A DNA stretch of 64,000 nt from positions 3,534,001 through 3,598,000 of the forward strand of contig NZ_CP078013.2 of assembly GCF_024112395.2 (NCBI RefSeq), given 5' to 3'. The position numbers and the translations under genes were made by a program. The notes beneath the pieces were generated by a model. The model searched no databases. It had not been told where the DNA came from and saw nothing but the letters and a program-made list of their open reading frames with translations. Origin of the DNA: Pseudomonas pergaminensis (lineage in GTDB: Bacteria; Pseudomonadota; Gammaproteobacteria; Pseudomonadales; Pseudomonadaceae). Below are positions 7,432-15,222 of the stretch, one piece after another; positions within the stretch are counted from its first letter, which is position 1, and each line of letters opens with the position of its first letter.

Positions 7432-8992
7432 GGCGATCATGGCCGGGGTGGCCGCCGAGAAACCGCGCAACGCCTCGCTGACCGACTGGATTGCCGTCGC
7501 CGCCGGTGCATTGGGCGCACTGCTGGCCACCCTGGATGTGTCGATCACCAACTCGGCCCTGCCACAGATCCAGGGCCAGATCGGCGCCACCGGTACCGAG
7601 GGCACCTGGATCGCTACCGGCTACCTGATGTCGGAAATCGTCATGATCCCCCTCGCCGCCTGGCTGACCCGGGTGTTCGGCCTGCGCCGGTTCCTGATCG
7701 GCACCGCGTTGATGTTCACCCTGTTCTCGATGTTCTGCGGCCTGTCCACCAGCCTCGGCGCGATGATCGCCGGGCGCATCGGCCAGGGCTTCGCCGGTGG
7801 CGCGATGATCCCCACCGCCCAGACCATCGTGCGCACGCGCCTGCCACCGCATCAACTCGCCATTGGCACCACGATGTTCGGCATGACCGTGATCCTCGGC
7901 CCATTGCTCGGTCCAGTGATCGGCGGCTGGCTGACGGAAAACATCAACTGGCGCTGGTGCTTCTTTCTCAACCTGCCCATCAGCATCGCGCTGATTACCC
8001 TGCTGATCACCGGCCTGCCCAGCGAGCGCATGAACCTGCAACGCTTTATCAGCGCGGATTGGCTGGGCATTCTGGGGCTGGCCATGGGCTTGAGTTCGCT
8101 GACCGTGGTACTCGAAGAAGGCCAGCGCGAGCACTGGTTCGATTCGCTGCTGATCGTGTGGCTGAGCATTGCCACGGTCACCGGTTTTTTCCTGATTGCC
8201 GTGGGGCAATTGCGCTCCAGTACCCCGATCCTGCGCCTGCCACTGGTGCTCAACAAAAGCTTTGGCAGCGTGTTGCTGATCGGTACGGCGGTGGGTGCGG
8301 GGCTGTATGGCACGGCGTATCTGGTGCCGCAATTTCTCGGGATTCTGTCCGGCTACAACGCGCAACAGTCCGGCTCGATCATGTTGTTGTCGGGCATTCC
8401 TGCATTCCTGCTGATGCCGATCCTGCCCAGGATGCTCGGCCGCTACGACCTGCGCTGGATGGTCGGCGCAGGCCTGCTGCTGTACTGGGCCAGTTGCTTT
8501 GTAGACACCCTGTTGACCGCCGACAGCGTCGGCCATGACTTTATCTGGTCACAACTGCTGCGCGGCTTCGGGCAGATCCTGGTGATGATGCCCCTCAGCC
8601 AACTGTCCATGCGTTCGGTCGACACCCAGGACGCCGGCGACGCGGCCGGGCTCTACAACATGTCGCGCAACCTCGGCGGCACCATCGGCCTGGCGTTACT
8701 CGGCGTGTTGATGGACCGGCGCAGCCACTTCCATGACGACCGGCTGCGCGAAGGCATCCTGGCCAACAGCCAATTGACCCAGGACCACATGGCCAGCAAC
8801 ACCGCCAGCTACCTGGCACAAACCGGCGATGCCTCCACCGCCTCTTTGCAAGCCATGGCTCAACTGGCCAATGACATCGCGCGGCAAGCGTCAGTGATGG
8901 CCTATAACGACTCGTTTTATGTACTGGGACTCGCAATGCTGGCGTGCCTGCCCCTGATCTTCATCCTGAAAAAGCGCACGGTACAGCCATGA
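7424..8992 (+). CDS. DHA2-family MFS multidrug efflux pump (EmrB-like)
   Basis: 522 residues with about 14 transmembrane helices, the normal size for DHA2 (EmrB/QacA) proton antiporters. Visible signatures are LDVSITNSALPQIQGQIGA in helix 1, the loop GRIGQGFAGGAMIPTAQTI, and the motif C region GMTVILGPLLGPVIGGWL. It is translated from an ATG inside the end of the adaptor gene and its stop overlaps the next start (ATGA), so adaptor, pump and outer-membrane factor are translationally coupled. It sits in the inner membrane; substrates are probably hydrophobic drugs or host aromatics. Confidence 0.96.
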   Translation: MAEAIMAGVAAEKPRNASLTDWIAVAAGALGALLATLDVSITNSALPQIQGQIGATGTEGTWIATGYLMSEIVMIPLAAWLTRVFGLRRFLIGTALMFTLFSMFCGLSTSLGAMIAGRIGQGFAGGAMIPTAQTIVRTRLPPHQLAIGTTMFGMTVILGPLLGPVIGGWLTENINWRWCFFLNLPISIALITLLITGLPSERMNLQRFISADWLGILGLAMGLSSLTVVLEEGQREHWFDSLLIVWLSIATVTGFFLIAVGQLRSSTPILRLPLVLNKSFGSVLLIGTAVGAGLYGTAYLVPQFLGILSGYNAQQSGSIMLLSGIPAFLLMPILPRMLGRYDLRWMVGAGLLLYWASCFVDTLLTADSVGHDFIWSQLLRGFGQILVMMPLSQLSMRSVDTQDAGDAAGLYNMSRNLGGTIGLALLGVLMDRRSHFHDDRLREGILANSQLTQDHMASNTASYLAQTGDASTASLQAMAQLANDIARQASVMAYNDSFYVLGLAMLACLPLIFILKKRTVQP

Positions 8993-10410
8993 TTCTTGCT
9001 CGCTCTCTGCTCCCGCTCCTGACCGTCGGCCTGCTGTCCGCCTGCACCGTAGGCCCGGATTACCAAGGCGCGCCCGATACCGCGCCCAAAACCCTGGCCG
9101 CCGGGCGCTTGCCCCATGCCGACAGCCAAGCCCCCAGCACGCCGGCTGTGGCGCAGTGGTGGCGAACACTGAATGACCCGCAACTCAATGAGCTGGTCGA
9201 CATGGCACTCAAAAACAGCCCGGATATCGCCACCGCCCAGGCACGCTTGAAGCAATCCCGCGCGAGCCTCAGCGGTGCGCGTGCCGACGCCATGCCCAAA
9301 GTCACCGGCGACGCGGCGATGCTAAAACTGCGCTCACCCGACACCTCCGCACTCGGCGGCGGTGGTGGCGGACGAGGTCCACTGACGCTCTACCTCGCCG
9401 GCTTCGACGCCAGCTGGGAAGCCGACCTGTTCGGCGGCACGCGCCGCGCAGTCGAAGCGGCGCAGGCCGAAGCCGATGCGGCCCAGGCACAACTGGCCGA
9501 CGCCCAGGTGCAACTGGCGGCCGAAGTGGTGCAGGCCTACACCGACCTGCGCGACCAGCAAGCGCGACTGGCCTTGGTCGACGCCAGTGTCGACATCGAA
9601 AACCAGGCCCTTGACCTGACCCAGCAACGCCGCAGTCGCGGCGTGGCCTCACAGCTGCAACTCGAACAAGTCCTCACCCAGGCCGAAAACACTCAGGCCC
9701 AACGCCTGCCCTTACAAGCCGCCATCGTCGAATCCCTGGATCAGCTCGGTCTGCTCTGCGGCCAGGAACCCGGTGAACTGGACAGCCGCCTCGCCATCGC
9801 CAAGGCCCTGCCCGCCATCCCCGGCGTAGTGCCCGTGGCCGACCCCGCCGCCCTGCTCAAGGCCCGCCCCGACATCCGCGTCGCCGAACGCAAACTGGCC
9901 TCCAGCAACGCGCAGATCGGCGAGAAAACCGCCGACTGGTTTCCCAAGCTCAGCCTGATGGGCGACCTGTCATTCTCCGCCGGCGACCCCGGCCACCTCG
10001 CCCGCAAGGACAACGGCACCTGGCTGATCCTGCCGCGCCTGACCTGGAACGCGCTGGACTTCGGCCGCGTGGCCGCCAGCGTCAAAGGCGCCGAAGCCGG
10101 TCGCGACGAAGCGCTCGCGCAGTACAAAAGTGTGGTACTGAGTGCGCTGCGCGACGCCGATGTGGCCCTGGCGCGGTACGGCCATCAACGCCAGAACGTA
10201 GTGCTGTTGCGCAGTGTGGAGTCCTCGGCGGTACGCGCGGCGGACCTGACTCGCCAGCGCTACCGTGCGGGCACCGCCAGCACCTTGGATTGGCTGGATG
10301 CGGAGCGTACCCGCTACCAGGCCCAGGAGAGCCGGATTTCCGGGGACGCGGAGTTACTCAAGGATTTTGCTTCACTGCACAAGGCATTGGGGCTGGGCTG
10401 GACGTTGTGA
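8989..10410 (+). CDS. Outer-membrane efflux lipoprotein (NodT/OprM-type OMF)
   Basis: 473 residues from ATG 8989, overlapping the pump stop by 4 nt. A lipoprotein signal ends in LLSAC with Cys19, then TVGPDY, the normal N-terminus of NodT-type outer-membrane factors. Two repeats with long Ala/Gln-rich helices follow (PDIATAQARLKQSRASLSGA; LKARPDIRVAERKLASSNAQIG). It would trimerise into the TolC-like channel completing the efflux pump encoded just upstream. A frame extending upstream to 8944 lacks a signal peptide, which decides the start. Confidence 0.95.
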   Translation: MILARSLLPLLTVGLLSACTVGPDYQGAPDTAPKTLAAGRLPHADSQAPSTPAVAQWWRTLNDPQLNELVDMALKNSPDIATAQARLKQSRASLSGARADAMPKVTGDAAMLKLRSPDTSALGGGGGGRGPLTLYLAGFDASWEADLFGGTRRAVEAAQAEADAAQAQLADAQVQLAAEVVQAYTDLRDQQARLALVDASVDIENQALDLTQQRRSRGVASQLQLEQVLTQAENTQAQRLPLQAAIVESLDQLGLLCGQEPGELDSRLAIAKALPAIPGVVPVADPAALLKARPDIRVAERKLASSNAQIGEKTADWFPKLSLMGDLSFSAGDPGHLARKDNGTWLILPRLTWNALDFGRVAASVKGAEAGRDEALAQYKSVVLSALRDADVALARYGHQRQNVVLLRSVESSAVRAADLTRQRYRAGTASTLDWLDAERTRYQAQESRISGDAELLKDFASLHKALGLGWTL

Positions 10411-10425
10411 AATATCAGGCGTTTG

Positions 10426-10509
10426 ATGGGAGCAATTCCATTCAAGACCGATCTGGCGGAGATCGGGATGGATATCATGGGGTTTGACCTGAAGCGGGAG
10501 GGGCAATAA
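10426..10509 (+). CDS. Possible 27-residue peptide
   Basis: A short ORF (ATG 10426, TAA 10507-10509) directly abuts the ATG of the next small gene, as expected for translational coupling. The predicted peptide is MGAIPFKTDLAEIGMDIMGF plus seven charged or polar residues. Its own ribosome-binding site is weak (AGGCG). No function is recognised. It may simply be leader sequence of the downstream gene. Confidence 0.25.
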   Translation: MGAIPFKTDLAEIGMDIMGFDLKREGQ

Positions 10510-10764
10510 ATGAAAGAATTGATCCAGGGGCTCGACGGCCCCAGAACGGCACAGCAGGAATTGTTCTACGACCTTGAGGACGCCGCCGCTGTGATTGGGT
10601 GGTCGGTGGTTGAGTTGACCGCTTTGGCCGCCAGCGGTCGCACGCCGGATGAGGCGCTGGCGCTGATGAAAATCTGCGCGTTGCTGGCAGCGCAACAGGA
10701 AAGGCTTCACGCTTATGCAGGTGAGGTGAAAGACCAGCGCATCGCCAGGTCTGACATCCTGTAA
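10510..10764 (+). CDS. Hypothetical 84-residue soluble protein
   Basis: ATG 10510 follows GGGAGGGG at spacing suitable for translation. The protein is hydrophilic and probably all-helical, with an acidic N-terminal half (YDLEDAAAVIGWSVVEL) and a helix DEALALMKICALLAAQQERL. There is no signal peptide or membrane segment. It lies 99 nt after the efflux operon on the same strand and could be transcribed with it, although its content gives no link to efflux. I do not recognise the family. Confidence 0.6.
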   Translation: MKELIQGLDGPRTAQQELFYDLEDAAAVIGWSVVELTALAASGRTPDEALALMKICALLAAQQERLHAYAGEVKDQRIARSDIL

Positions 10765-10961
10765 TCACAGGGGGCATATCCCAATGGCGCGCCGCCGACG
10801 AACAACGTGAAAGAATTCACATTTATTGACATTGAACATTGAAGCTCAAAATTTGACCAAATAGTATTTTGCCGCAACCGAGCACACACCTTTATACGGA
10901 TATTGCTCTGCACCAGCTCGGGAGCCACGCGCGTGCAGACAATAAAACATTGAGGTTTGCC

Positions 10962-11348
10962 ATGCGTCTTTCCAAGCTCGCTCCATCCGCCGCCCTGTTC
11001 AGTCTGATCGCCCTATCCGCACAAGCCGCTGACTTGAGTGCCCTGACGGGAGCTCTGTCCTCTGCTCTGGGTGGTGCAAACAACACCACCAATAACACCA
11101 ATTACTCCAATAACGCCTCCTCCTGCCAGCAACAGGTCCGCGACCTGCAGGCGAACATCAATGCAGCCAATGCCAAGGGCGATACCTTGCGCGCAACCGC
11201 CTATCAAGCTGCGCTGACCCAGACAAACAAGAGCTGCAGTAACGCCAGTTACAACACCCAGGCCCAAGTGGATACCAACCCGCAGCACCAACAAAACGTG
11301 AACAAGGCAGCGGATGCGATCAATGCAATCGGTGGGCTGTTTAAATAA
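10962..11348 (+). CDS. Small secreted Asn/Gln-rich protein
   Basis: 128 residues from ATG 10962, with TGAGG upstream. A Sec signal peptide ends at about residue 22 (LSAQA|ADL). The mature part begins LSALTGALSSALGGA, then an Asn/Thr tract (NNTTNNTNYSNNASS). It has two cysteines (in SSCQQQ and KSCSN) that could form one disulfide, and a helical region QQQVRDLQANINAANAKGD. Predicted to be periplasmic or secreted. An AT-rich 190-nt region with likely promoter elements lies upstream and a terminator follows. Function unknown. Confidence 0.75.
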   Translation: MRLSKLAPSAALFSLIALSAQAADLSALTGALSSALGGANNTTNNTNYSNNASSCQQQVRDLQANINAANAKGDTLRATAYQAALTQTNKSCSNASYNTQAQVDTNPQHQQNVNKAADAINAIGGLFK

Positions 11349-11370
11349 GCCGGAAAGTCGTGTGCGAGAG

Positions 11371-11390
11371 GCCCGCAATTGCGGGCTTTT
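11371..11390 (+). terminator. Rho-independent terminator
   Basis: GCCCGC-AATT-GCGGGC stem-loop (11371-11386) followed by TTTT. It lies 22 nt after the stop of the small secreted protein gene. Confidence 0.85.
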
Positions 11391-11454
11391 CTACGCCTGC
11401 GGGACGGACAATGCAAAAACCTTGATCGGCACGCCCGTACTTTCGCCCAGGCAA

Positions 11455-11484
11455 TAAAAAAACCCGTAGACGTTAATCTACGGG
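11455..11484 (-). terminator. Rho-independent terminator of tRNA-Cys
   Basis: On the minus strand, CCCGTAGA and TCTACGGG form an 8-bp stem (11477-11484 with 11463-11470) with a 6-nt loop, followed by eight T (11455-11462). It is 11 nt past the tRNA 3' end. Confidence 0.88.
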
Positions 11485-11495
11485 GTTTTCAAGAG

Positions 11496-11569
11496 TGGAG
11501 GCCGAGGTCGGAATCGAACCGGCGTAGGCGGATTTGCAATCCGCTGCATAACCATTTTGCTACTCGGCC
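11496..11569 (-). tRNA. tRNA-Cys (anticodon GCA), CCA encoded
   Basis: Reading the minus strand, the acceptor arms GGCCGAG and CTCGGCC pair perfectly and are followed by a T discriminator and CCA. The anticodon loop is TTGCAAA within GGATTGCAAATCC, giving GCA (Cys). The T arm carries GGTTCGATTCC. Length is 74 nt including CCA. Confidence 0.97.
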
Positions 11570-11724
11570 TCAAACGATCAATGTCCCGACTGCTGACACT
11601 CACCGCATAAAAACTTGAGTGGGCTGTATAACCCTGCCTCTACTCTAACTCATTGAATACATTGAAGTTTTTAATGCTTCGTTGCGTTCGATGGGCGCCA
11701 TTATGTACGTATTTACGTATGCGT

Positions 11725-11772
11725 GCAACCCCTTGATTTCAAAAATATTTCGTATTGGCATCAAGGGGTTGC
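11725..11772. repeat. Perfect 13-bp inverted repeat after pvdQ
   Basis: GCAACCCCTTGAT (11725-11737) and its exact complement ATCAAGGGGTTGC (11760-11772) flank 22 nt of A/T-rich sequence. It begins 10 nt beyond the pvdQ stop on the minus strand. It could be a transcript-ending or stabilising hairpin, although no T-tract follows the second arm. Confidence 0.6.
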
Positions 11773-11781
11773 GCGCCTGCC

Positions 11782-14067
11782 CTACTCCTTGATGCGCAGT
11801 TGTTGGTACTGCGGGTCGGCCTTGATTTGGGCTTCGGTGAAGGGCAATGGGCTGAGTTTTTTCTGGGAGAACGCTTGGGTCTGGTCCTTAGAATGCGCGG
11901 AAGCCGGGTTAGCGGACTCGGAAAATGCGAGGACGCCCTGGGCATGCGGGCCTTGGTCGTCGAAGGTGACGATTTGCAGGTAGCTGGTGCCGCTGACCAC
12001 TTCGCGCTTGCCGTCGGCGCGGGGCACGGTTTGCATGGCGTTGTAGATGCCGAGTTCCTGCGGGCCGCCGTGGATCGGGGTTTGCCCGGCGACTTGGACC
12101 TCACCCCAGGTGCTGCTGGCGGTCAAGCCGCGTTTGGCGACGTCGGCGGTGGAGGCCAACATGGCTTCGCGCAGGGCCTTGGCGACATCGGTACGGTCGA
12201 TGGCCAGGCCGCGTGGGGTGGTGAGGGGCTGGGCCGGGTCGAAGGCGACACGCCAGGCGTCGGGGATCTGCTGCAGGTGCTCCACCAGGTTGATGAAGTG
12301 CACCAGGCCAATGCCGCTGTCGAGGTTGGCGTGCTGGTCCCAGTGTTTCAGGCTGCTGCACAGCGGTTGCAGGGTGGCGGCGTCGGCACCGAGGTGTTTG
12401 GCGCAGAACTGCAGTAGGTCGGGCAGGACTTGGCCCGCCAGGTACACCTCGTTGTCCATCACCATGTTTTGCAGGTCGGTGACGCTGATCGGTTTTGTCA
12501 ACGATTGCAGGCGCTGCAGGGCGAAACGCGCGCGCGGGCCGAGGCCGATGTGGTCTTGGCTGATCACCGGGGAGAACCCGGTGAGCGGCGCCTCGGGGTT
12601 GGCCAGCCACGCCGAATCGTTGGAGTGCTGGACGTAGTCGATGCGTTGCAGTTGCGGCAACTGGTCAGCCGCAACGATGCCGGGCTGGGCGGCGCGCGGG
12701 TCGATGTCCCAGGCACAGGCACTGCGGGCGCCGTCGAGCATGATCAGCTGCAGGCCGGCGCGTGGGTCGCTGCACTGCGCCAGTTTGGCCGCGCTGACGT
12801 TGGGCACCACCGACTGGTTCATATACAGGCTCTGGCCCTGGTCATCGGCGGCCAGGGTGTTGACCCACGGAATGCCTTGCAGGGTGTGCACCGAGGTTTT
12901 CAGCTGTTCGAGGCTGGAGGCGCGGTTCATCGCGTACCACTGTTGCAGCACGCGGTCGTTGCCCAGGTTGGCGTCACGCAGGCTGAAGGCGTACTGGCTG
13001 TCCCAGTCGAGTTTGCCCGGCCATTGCACCACCGGACCGAATTGCGAGCTGTACACCGCGCGCGACTGGTCCTTGAGGCTGCCATCCGCTTGTTTGACCT
13101 GCACGGTCACCGTGGTTTTATCCAACGGCACCGATTTGCCGTCGAGCAGGTAGCGCGTGGGATCCTTGGGGTCCAGGGTCAGGCGATAAAGCGTGAAGTG
13201 TTTGGACGTATCCACCGTATGGGTCCACGCCACATGCGTGTTAAAGCCGATATTGATCACCGGCAGGCCCGGCAACGCAGCGCCCATTACATCCAACTGA
13301 CCGGGGATGGTCAGGTGCATCTGATAAAAACGCATGCCCCCCACCCAAGGGAAATGCGGATTGGCCAGCAGCATGCCGCGCCCATTGAACGAGCGATCAC
13401 GGCCCACCGCCACCGCATTACTGCCGCGATCAAAGGCGAAGCGCTGTTGGTTGGCGGCGGCAAGCTCAAAAGCCTTGGCGTTGGTTTCCACACGGGCGTT
13501 CGCTTGAGGCGGCGTCGCGCCGACCAGGGCTTCGGCGAATTGCCCTACCCCGCCTTCTACCAAAAGCCGACGGGTCAATTTGACCAAATCCGCCGCCACC
13601 AGTGGTCGCACCCAGGCCGCCTGGCACTGTGCGGGAGCGCCCTGCTCTTTCAGGTAGCGGTTGTAGCCGGCCACGTAACCTTCGATACGCTGTTGGATCT
13701 GCGGGCTTTGCGCTTTCCAGAACGCGGCGACCGATTCCGGCGTATTGAGCCACGTGAAAAACACATCACTGGCCAGGTTATTGCGCTCTTCCAGGGTCGC
13801 CTGCTCAGGGCCGAAATACTTCGCGCGCTGGCCATTCACCGTAACCACTTCGTTGGCCAGCAGACACAGGTTGTCTTGGGCGTAGGCGTAGCCAATGCCA
13901 AAGCCCAGGCCACGCTCATCATTGGCGCGGATATGCGGTACGCCGTAACTGGTACGACGGATGTCGGCCGACGCTTGCGTCACGTGTTCCCGCGCCGAGG
14001 CGGCCAGGCTCACCCCCAGCAACACCCCGGCCACACACACCCTGGACAACCCATTGGAAATAATCAC
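11782..14067 (-). CDS. pvdQ: PvdQ-like penicillin-acylase-family acylase (AHL/pyoverdine-precursor acylase)
   Basis: 761 residues from a GTG at 14067 with GGTGGAG upstream, almost the length of P. aeruginosa PvdQ (762). A signal peptide ends near ASA (residue 25). Near-identical blocks to PvdQ as I remember it include YGVPHIRA, TRRLLVEGGVGQFA, LLANPHFPW, MRFYQMHLTIPG and WTHTVDTS. It is an Ntn hydrolase: the autocleavage site is Gly-Ser at 215/216 (DRGSNAVAVG), and Ser216 becomes the beta-chain nucleophile. Periplasmic; PvdQ removes the myristoyl chain of the pyoverdine precursor and hydrolyses long-chain acyl-homoserine lactones. A PvdS-type promoter lies upstream. Confidence 0.93.
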   Translation of the reverse strand: MIISNGLSRVCVAGVLLGVSLAASAREHVTQASADIRRTSYGVPHIRANDERGLGFGIGYAYAQDNLCLLANEVVTVNGQRAKYFGPEQATLEERNNLASDVFFTWLNTPESVAAFWKAQSPQIQQRIEGYVAGYNRYLKEQGAPAQCQAAWVRPLVAADLVKLTRRLLVEGGVGQFAEALVGATPPQANARVETNAKAFELAAANQQRFAFDRGSNAVAVGRDRSFNGRGMLLANPHFPWVGGMRFYQMHLTIPGQLDVMGAALPGLPVINIGFNTHVAWTHTVDTSKHFTLYRLTLDPKDPTRYLLDGKSVPLDKTTVTVQVKQADGSLKDQSRAVYSSQFGPVVQWPGKLDWDSQYAFSLRDANLGNDRVLQQWYAMNRASSLEQLKTSVHTLQGIPWVNTLAADDQGQSLYMNQSVVPNVSAAKLAQCSDPRAGLQLIMLDGARSACAWDIDPRAAQPGIVAADQLPQLQRIDYVQHSNDSAWLANPEAPLTGFSPVISQDHIGLGPRARFALQRLQSLTKPISVTDLQNMVMDNEVYLAGQVLPDLLQFCAKHLGADAATLQPLCSSLKHWDQHANLDSGIGLVHFINLVEHLQQIPDAWRVAFDPAQPLTTPRGLAIDRTDVAKALREAMLASTADVAKRGLTASSTWGEVQVAGQTPIHGGPQELGIYNAMQTVPRADGKREVVSGTSYLQIVTFDDQGPHAQGVLAFSESANPASAHSKDQTQAFSQKKLSPLPFTEAQIKADPQYQQLRIKE

Positions 14068-14124
14068 GCAGACTCCACCGTCAGATTTAACCGTCTCACA
14101 AGGGGTAACAACCCCACCGTAAGA

Positions 14125-14150
14125 ACGCAAATCACCGGGAATAATTTAGC
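14125..14150 (-). promoter_or_regulatory. PvdS (iron-starvation sigma) promoter of pvdQ
   Basis: On the minus strand, GCTAAAT (14150-14144) and CGT (14127-14125) are separated by exactly 16 nt counted from TAAAT, fitting the published iron-starvation box TAAAT-N16/17-CGT. Transcription would start about 50 nt before the GTG of pvdQ. Confidence 0.8.
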
Positions 14151-14304
14151 GCGAGGGCAGGATTATTTAAGGCAGCGCGAATGTGACAAAACCGATACCG
14201 ACAAAATTTCTACATCCGGCACTTCATGATTTTGCACGCTCGTTCGTCTTATTAAGTAAGAGCGCTCATTTTTTCCTGATCAGGCTCTGAAAAGGAGTTT
14301 TTGC

Positions 14305-14685
14305 ATGTACAACCCGCAAGTGCCCACGGATGGACATTCATCGGCTGCCGAGGCCAATTTTGGCAACGGCACACAAGCGTTCGGCAAAGCGCCCGAACAA
14401 CAAGGCAACCAGCGTATTCGCCACCTGCTCAAGTGTTTTGGCTTGCGCACCAGCCTGATCCGGCTGAAGGTCATCGACGCCCTGCTCACCGCTGCCGACA
14501 ACCAGCGCACCCTCGGCGTGCGCGGTGTGCACAGCCATTTGATGGAGCTGGGCATCCCGTTGTCGTTTCTGAGCGTGCGCGAAGTGCTCAAGCGCCTGTG
14601 CAGCGAGGGCGTGATCACCCTCAATACGGATAAAAGCTACAGCCTCCATGAAGAGGCTGCCAAGGTGCTCGACGGTCGCGCCTGA
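14305..14685 (+). CDS. Fur-like winged-helix protein lacking the metal-binding domain
   Basis: 126 residues from ATG 14305 with AAAGGAG upstream. Residues about 40-118 follow the Fur DNA-binding domain layout: LRTSLIRLKVIDALL, then VRGVHSHLMELG, then LSFLSVREVLKRLCSEGVIT and a wing (LNTDKSYSL). The His/Glu-rich dimerisation domain that should follow is absent, and the protein stops after EEAAKVLDGRA. The N-terminal 38 residues are polar and probably disordered. It is likely a DNA-binding protein that does not sense metal in the Fur manner. Its neighbour pvdQ is iron-regulated, but a functional link is only suggestive. Confidence 0.7.
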   Translation: MYNPQVPTDGHSSAAEANFGNGTQAFGKAPEQQGNQRIRHLLKCFGLRTSLIRLKVIDALLTAADNQRTLGVRGVHSHLMELGIPLSFLSVREVLKRLCSEGVITLNTDKSYSLHEEAAKVLDGRA

Positions 14686-14700
14686 GGGGCGACCTGTCGC

Positions 14701-14889
14701 TTAGAGCTTGACCTTGCGGCGCATGATGCCGTTGATCACCACCACAACCACTGCGACAGCGATGGCGATGGTCTGGAATGTCTTCTCACTGATAACCCCG
14801 GTGTTCTGCAAGTAGGACAGGCCAAACATCGTCGCCAGTACGGCCAGGGCAATCAGAATCGAATATTTCAAGCGCTGCTTTTGTGTCAT
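14701..14889 (-). CDS. Small two-helix membrane protein, 62 residues
   Basis: ATG at 14889 (MTQKQRLKYSILIALAVL), with AGGAC upstream; the frame reaching back to 14973 lacks support. There are two hydrophobic segments (about residues 9-26 and 39-56), a short polar loop around NTGVISEKT, and a basic C-terminus RRKVKL, so both ends probably face the cytoplasm. Convergent with the Fur-like gene. Family not recognised. Confidence 0.65.
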   Translation of the reverse strand: MTQKQRLKYSILIALAVLATMFGLSYLQNTGVISEKTFQTIAIAVAVVVVVINGIMRRKVKL

Positions 14890-15123
14890 GACGGGGTCCT
14901 GTAGACGTGGCATGGATCGGGATAAATAGGCGCCCATATTACAGACGATGAAAAACTTTGGCGCGTCTGACACGCACCTCGATAAACCTTCCCCTCCGGT
15001 AAAGCTGAAAATATTCCCTCACACTACAACGCTGACGCTGTAGCGGGCACGGGACTCACTGCATACAACCGCTTCATCGGCTCTCATCTACATCAGATCT
15101 TGCAAACCACGGTACCTACAGAC

Positions 15124-15152
15124 GGAACGTGAACGGGCGTTTTCCGCACCTA
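15124..15152 (+). promoter_or_regulatory. Imperfect hrp-box-like promoter upstream of the toxin gene
   Basis: GGAACG (15124-15129), then 16 nt, then GCACCTA (15146-15152). The HrpL consensus is GGAACC-N15/16-CCACNNA, so each half has one mismatch while the spacing is right. It lies about 70 nt before the TTG start. Taken alone the match is weak; it is strengthened by a better hrp box in front of the M91 gene at 24.3 kb. Confidence 0.4.
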
Positions 15153-15222
15153 GCAATGCGCCAAGGGAAAGCCCCCCGTTAACAGGCGCTTACTCTCAGC
15201 ACGTCTGAATAGGTACCCGAAG

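Noticed and set aside
11496..11569. tRNA-Cys as the boundary of a genomic island
   Set aside because: No integrase gene, no duplicated tRNA 3' end, and both flanks carry ordinary Pseudomonas genes.
12430..14229. A 599-codon plus-strand frame opposite pvdQ
   Set aside because: The minus strand encodes a clear PvdQ homologue with a PvdS promoter. The plus-strand translation is Arg/His/Gly-rich shadow sequence.
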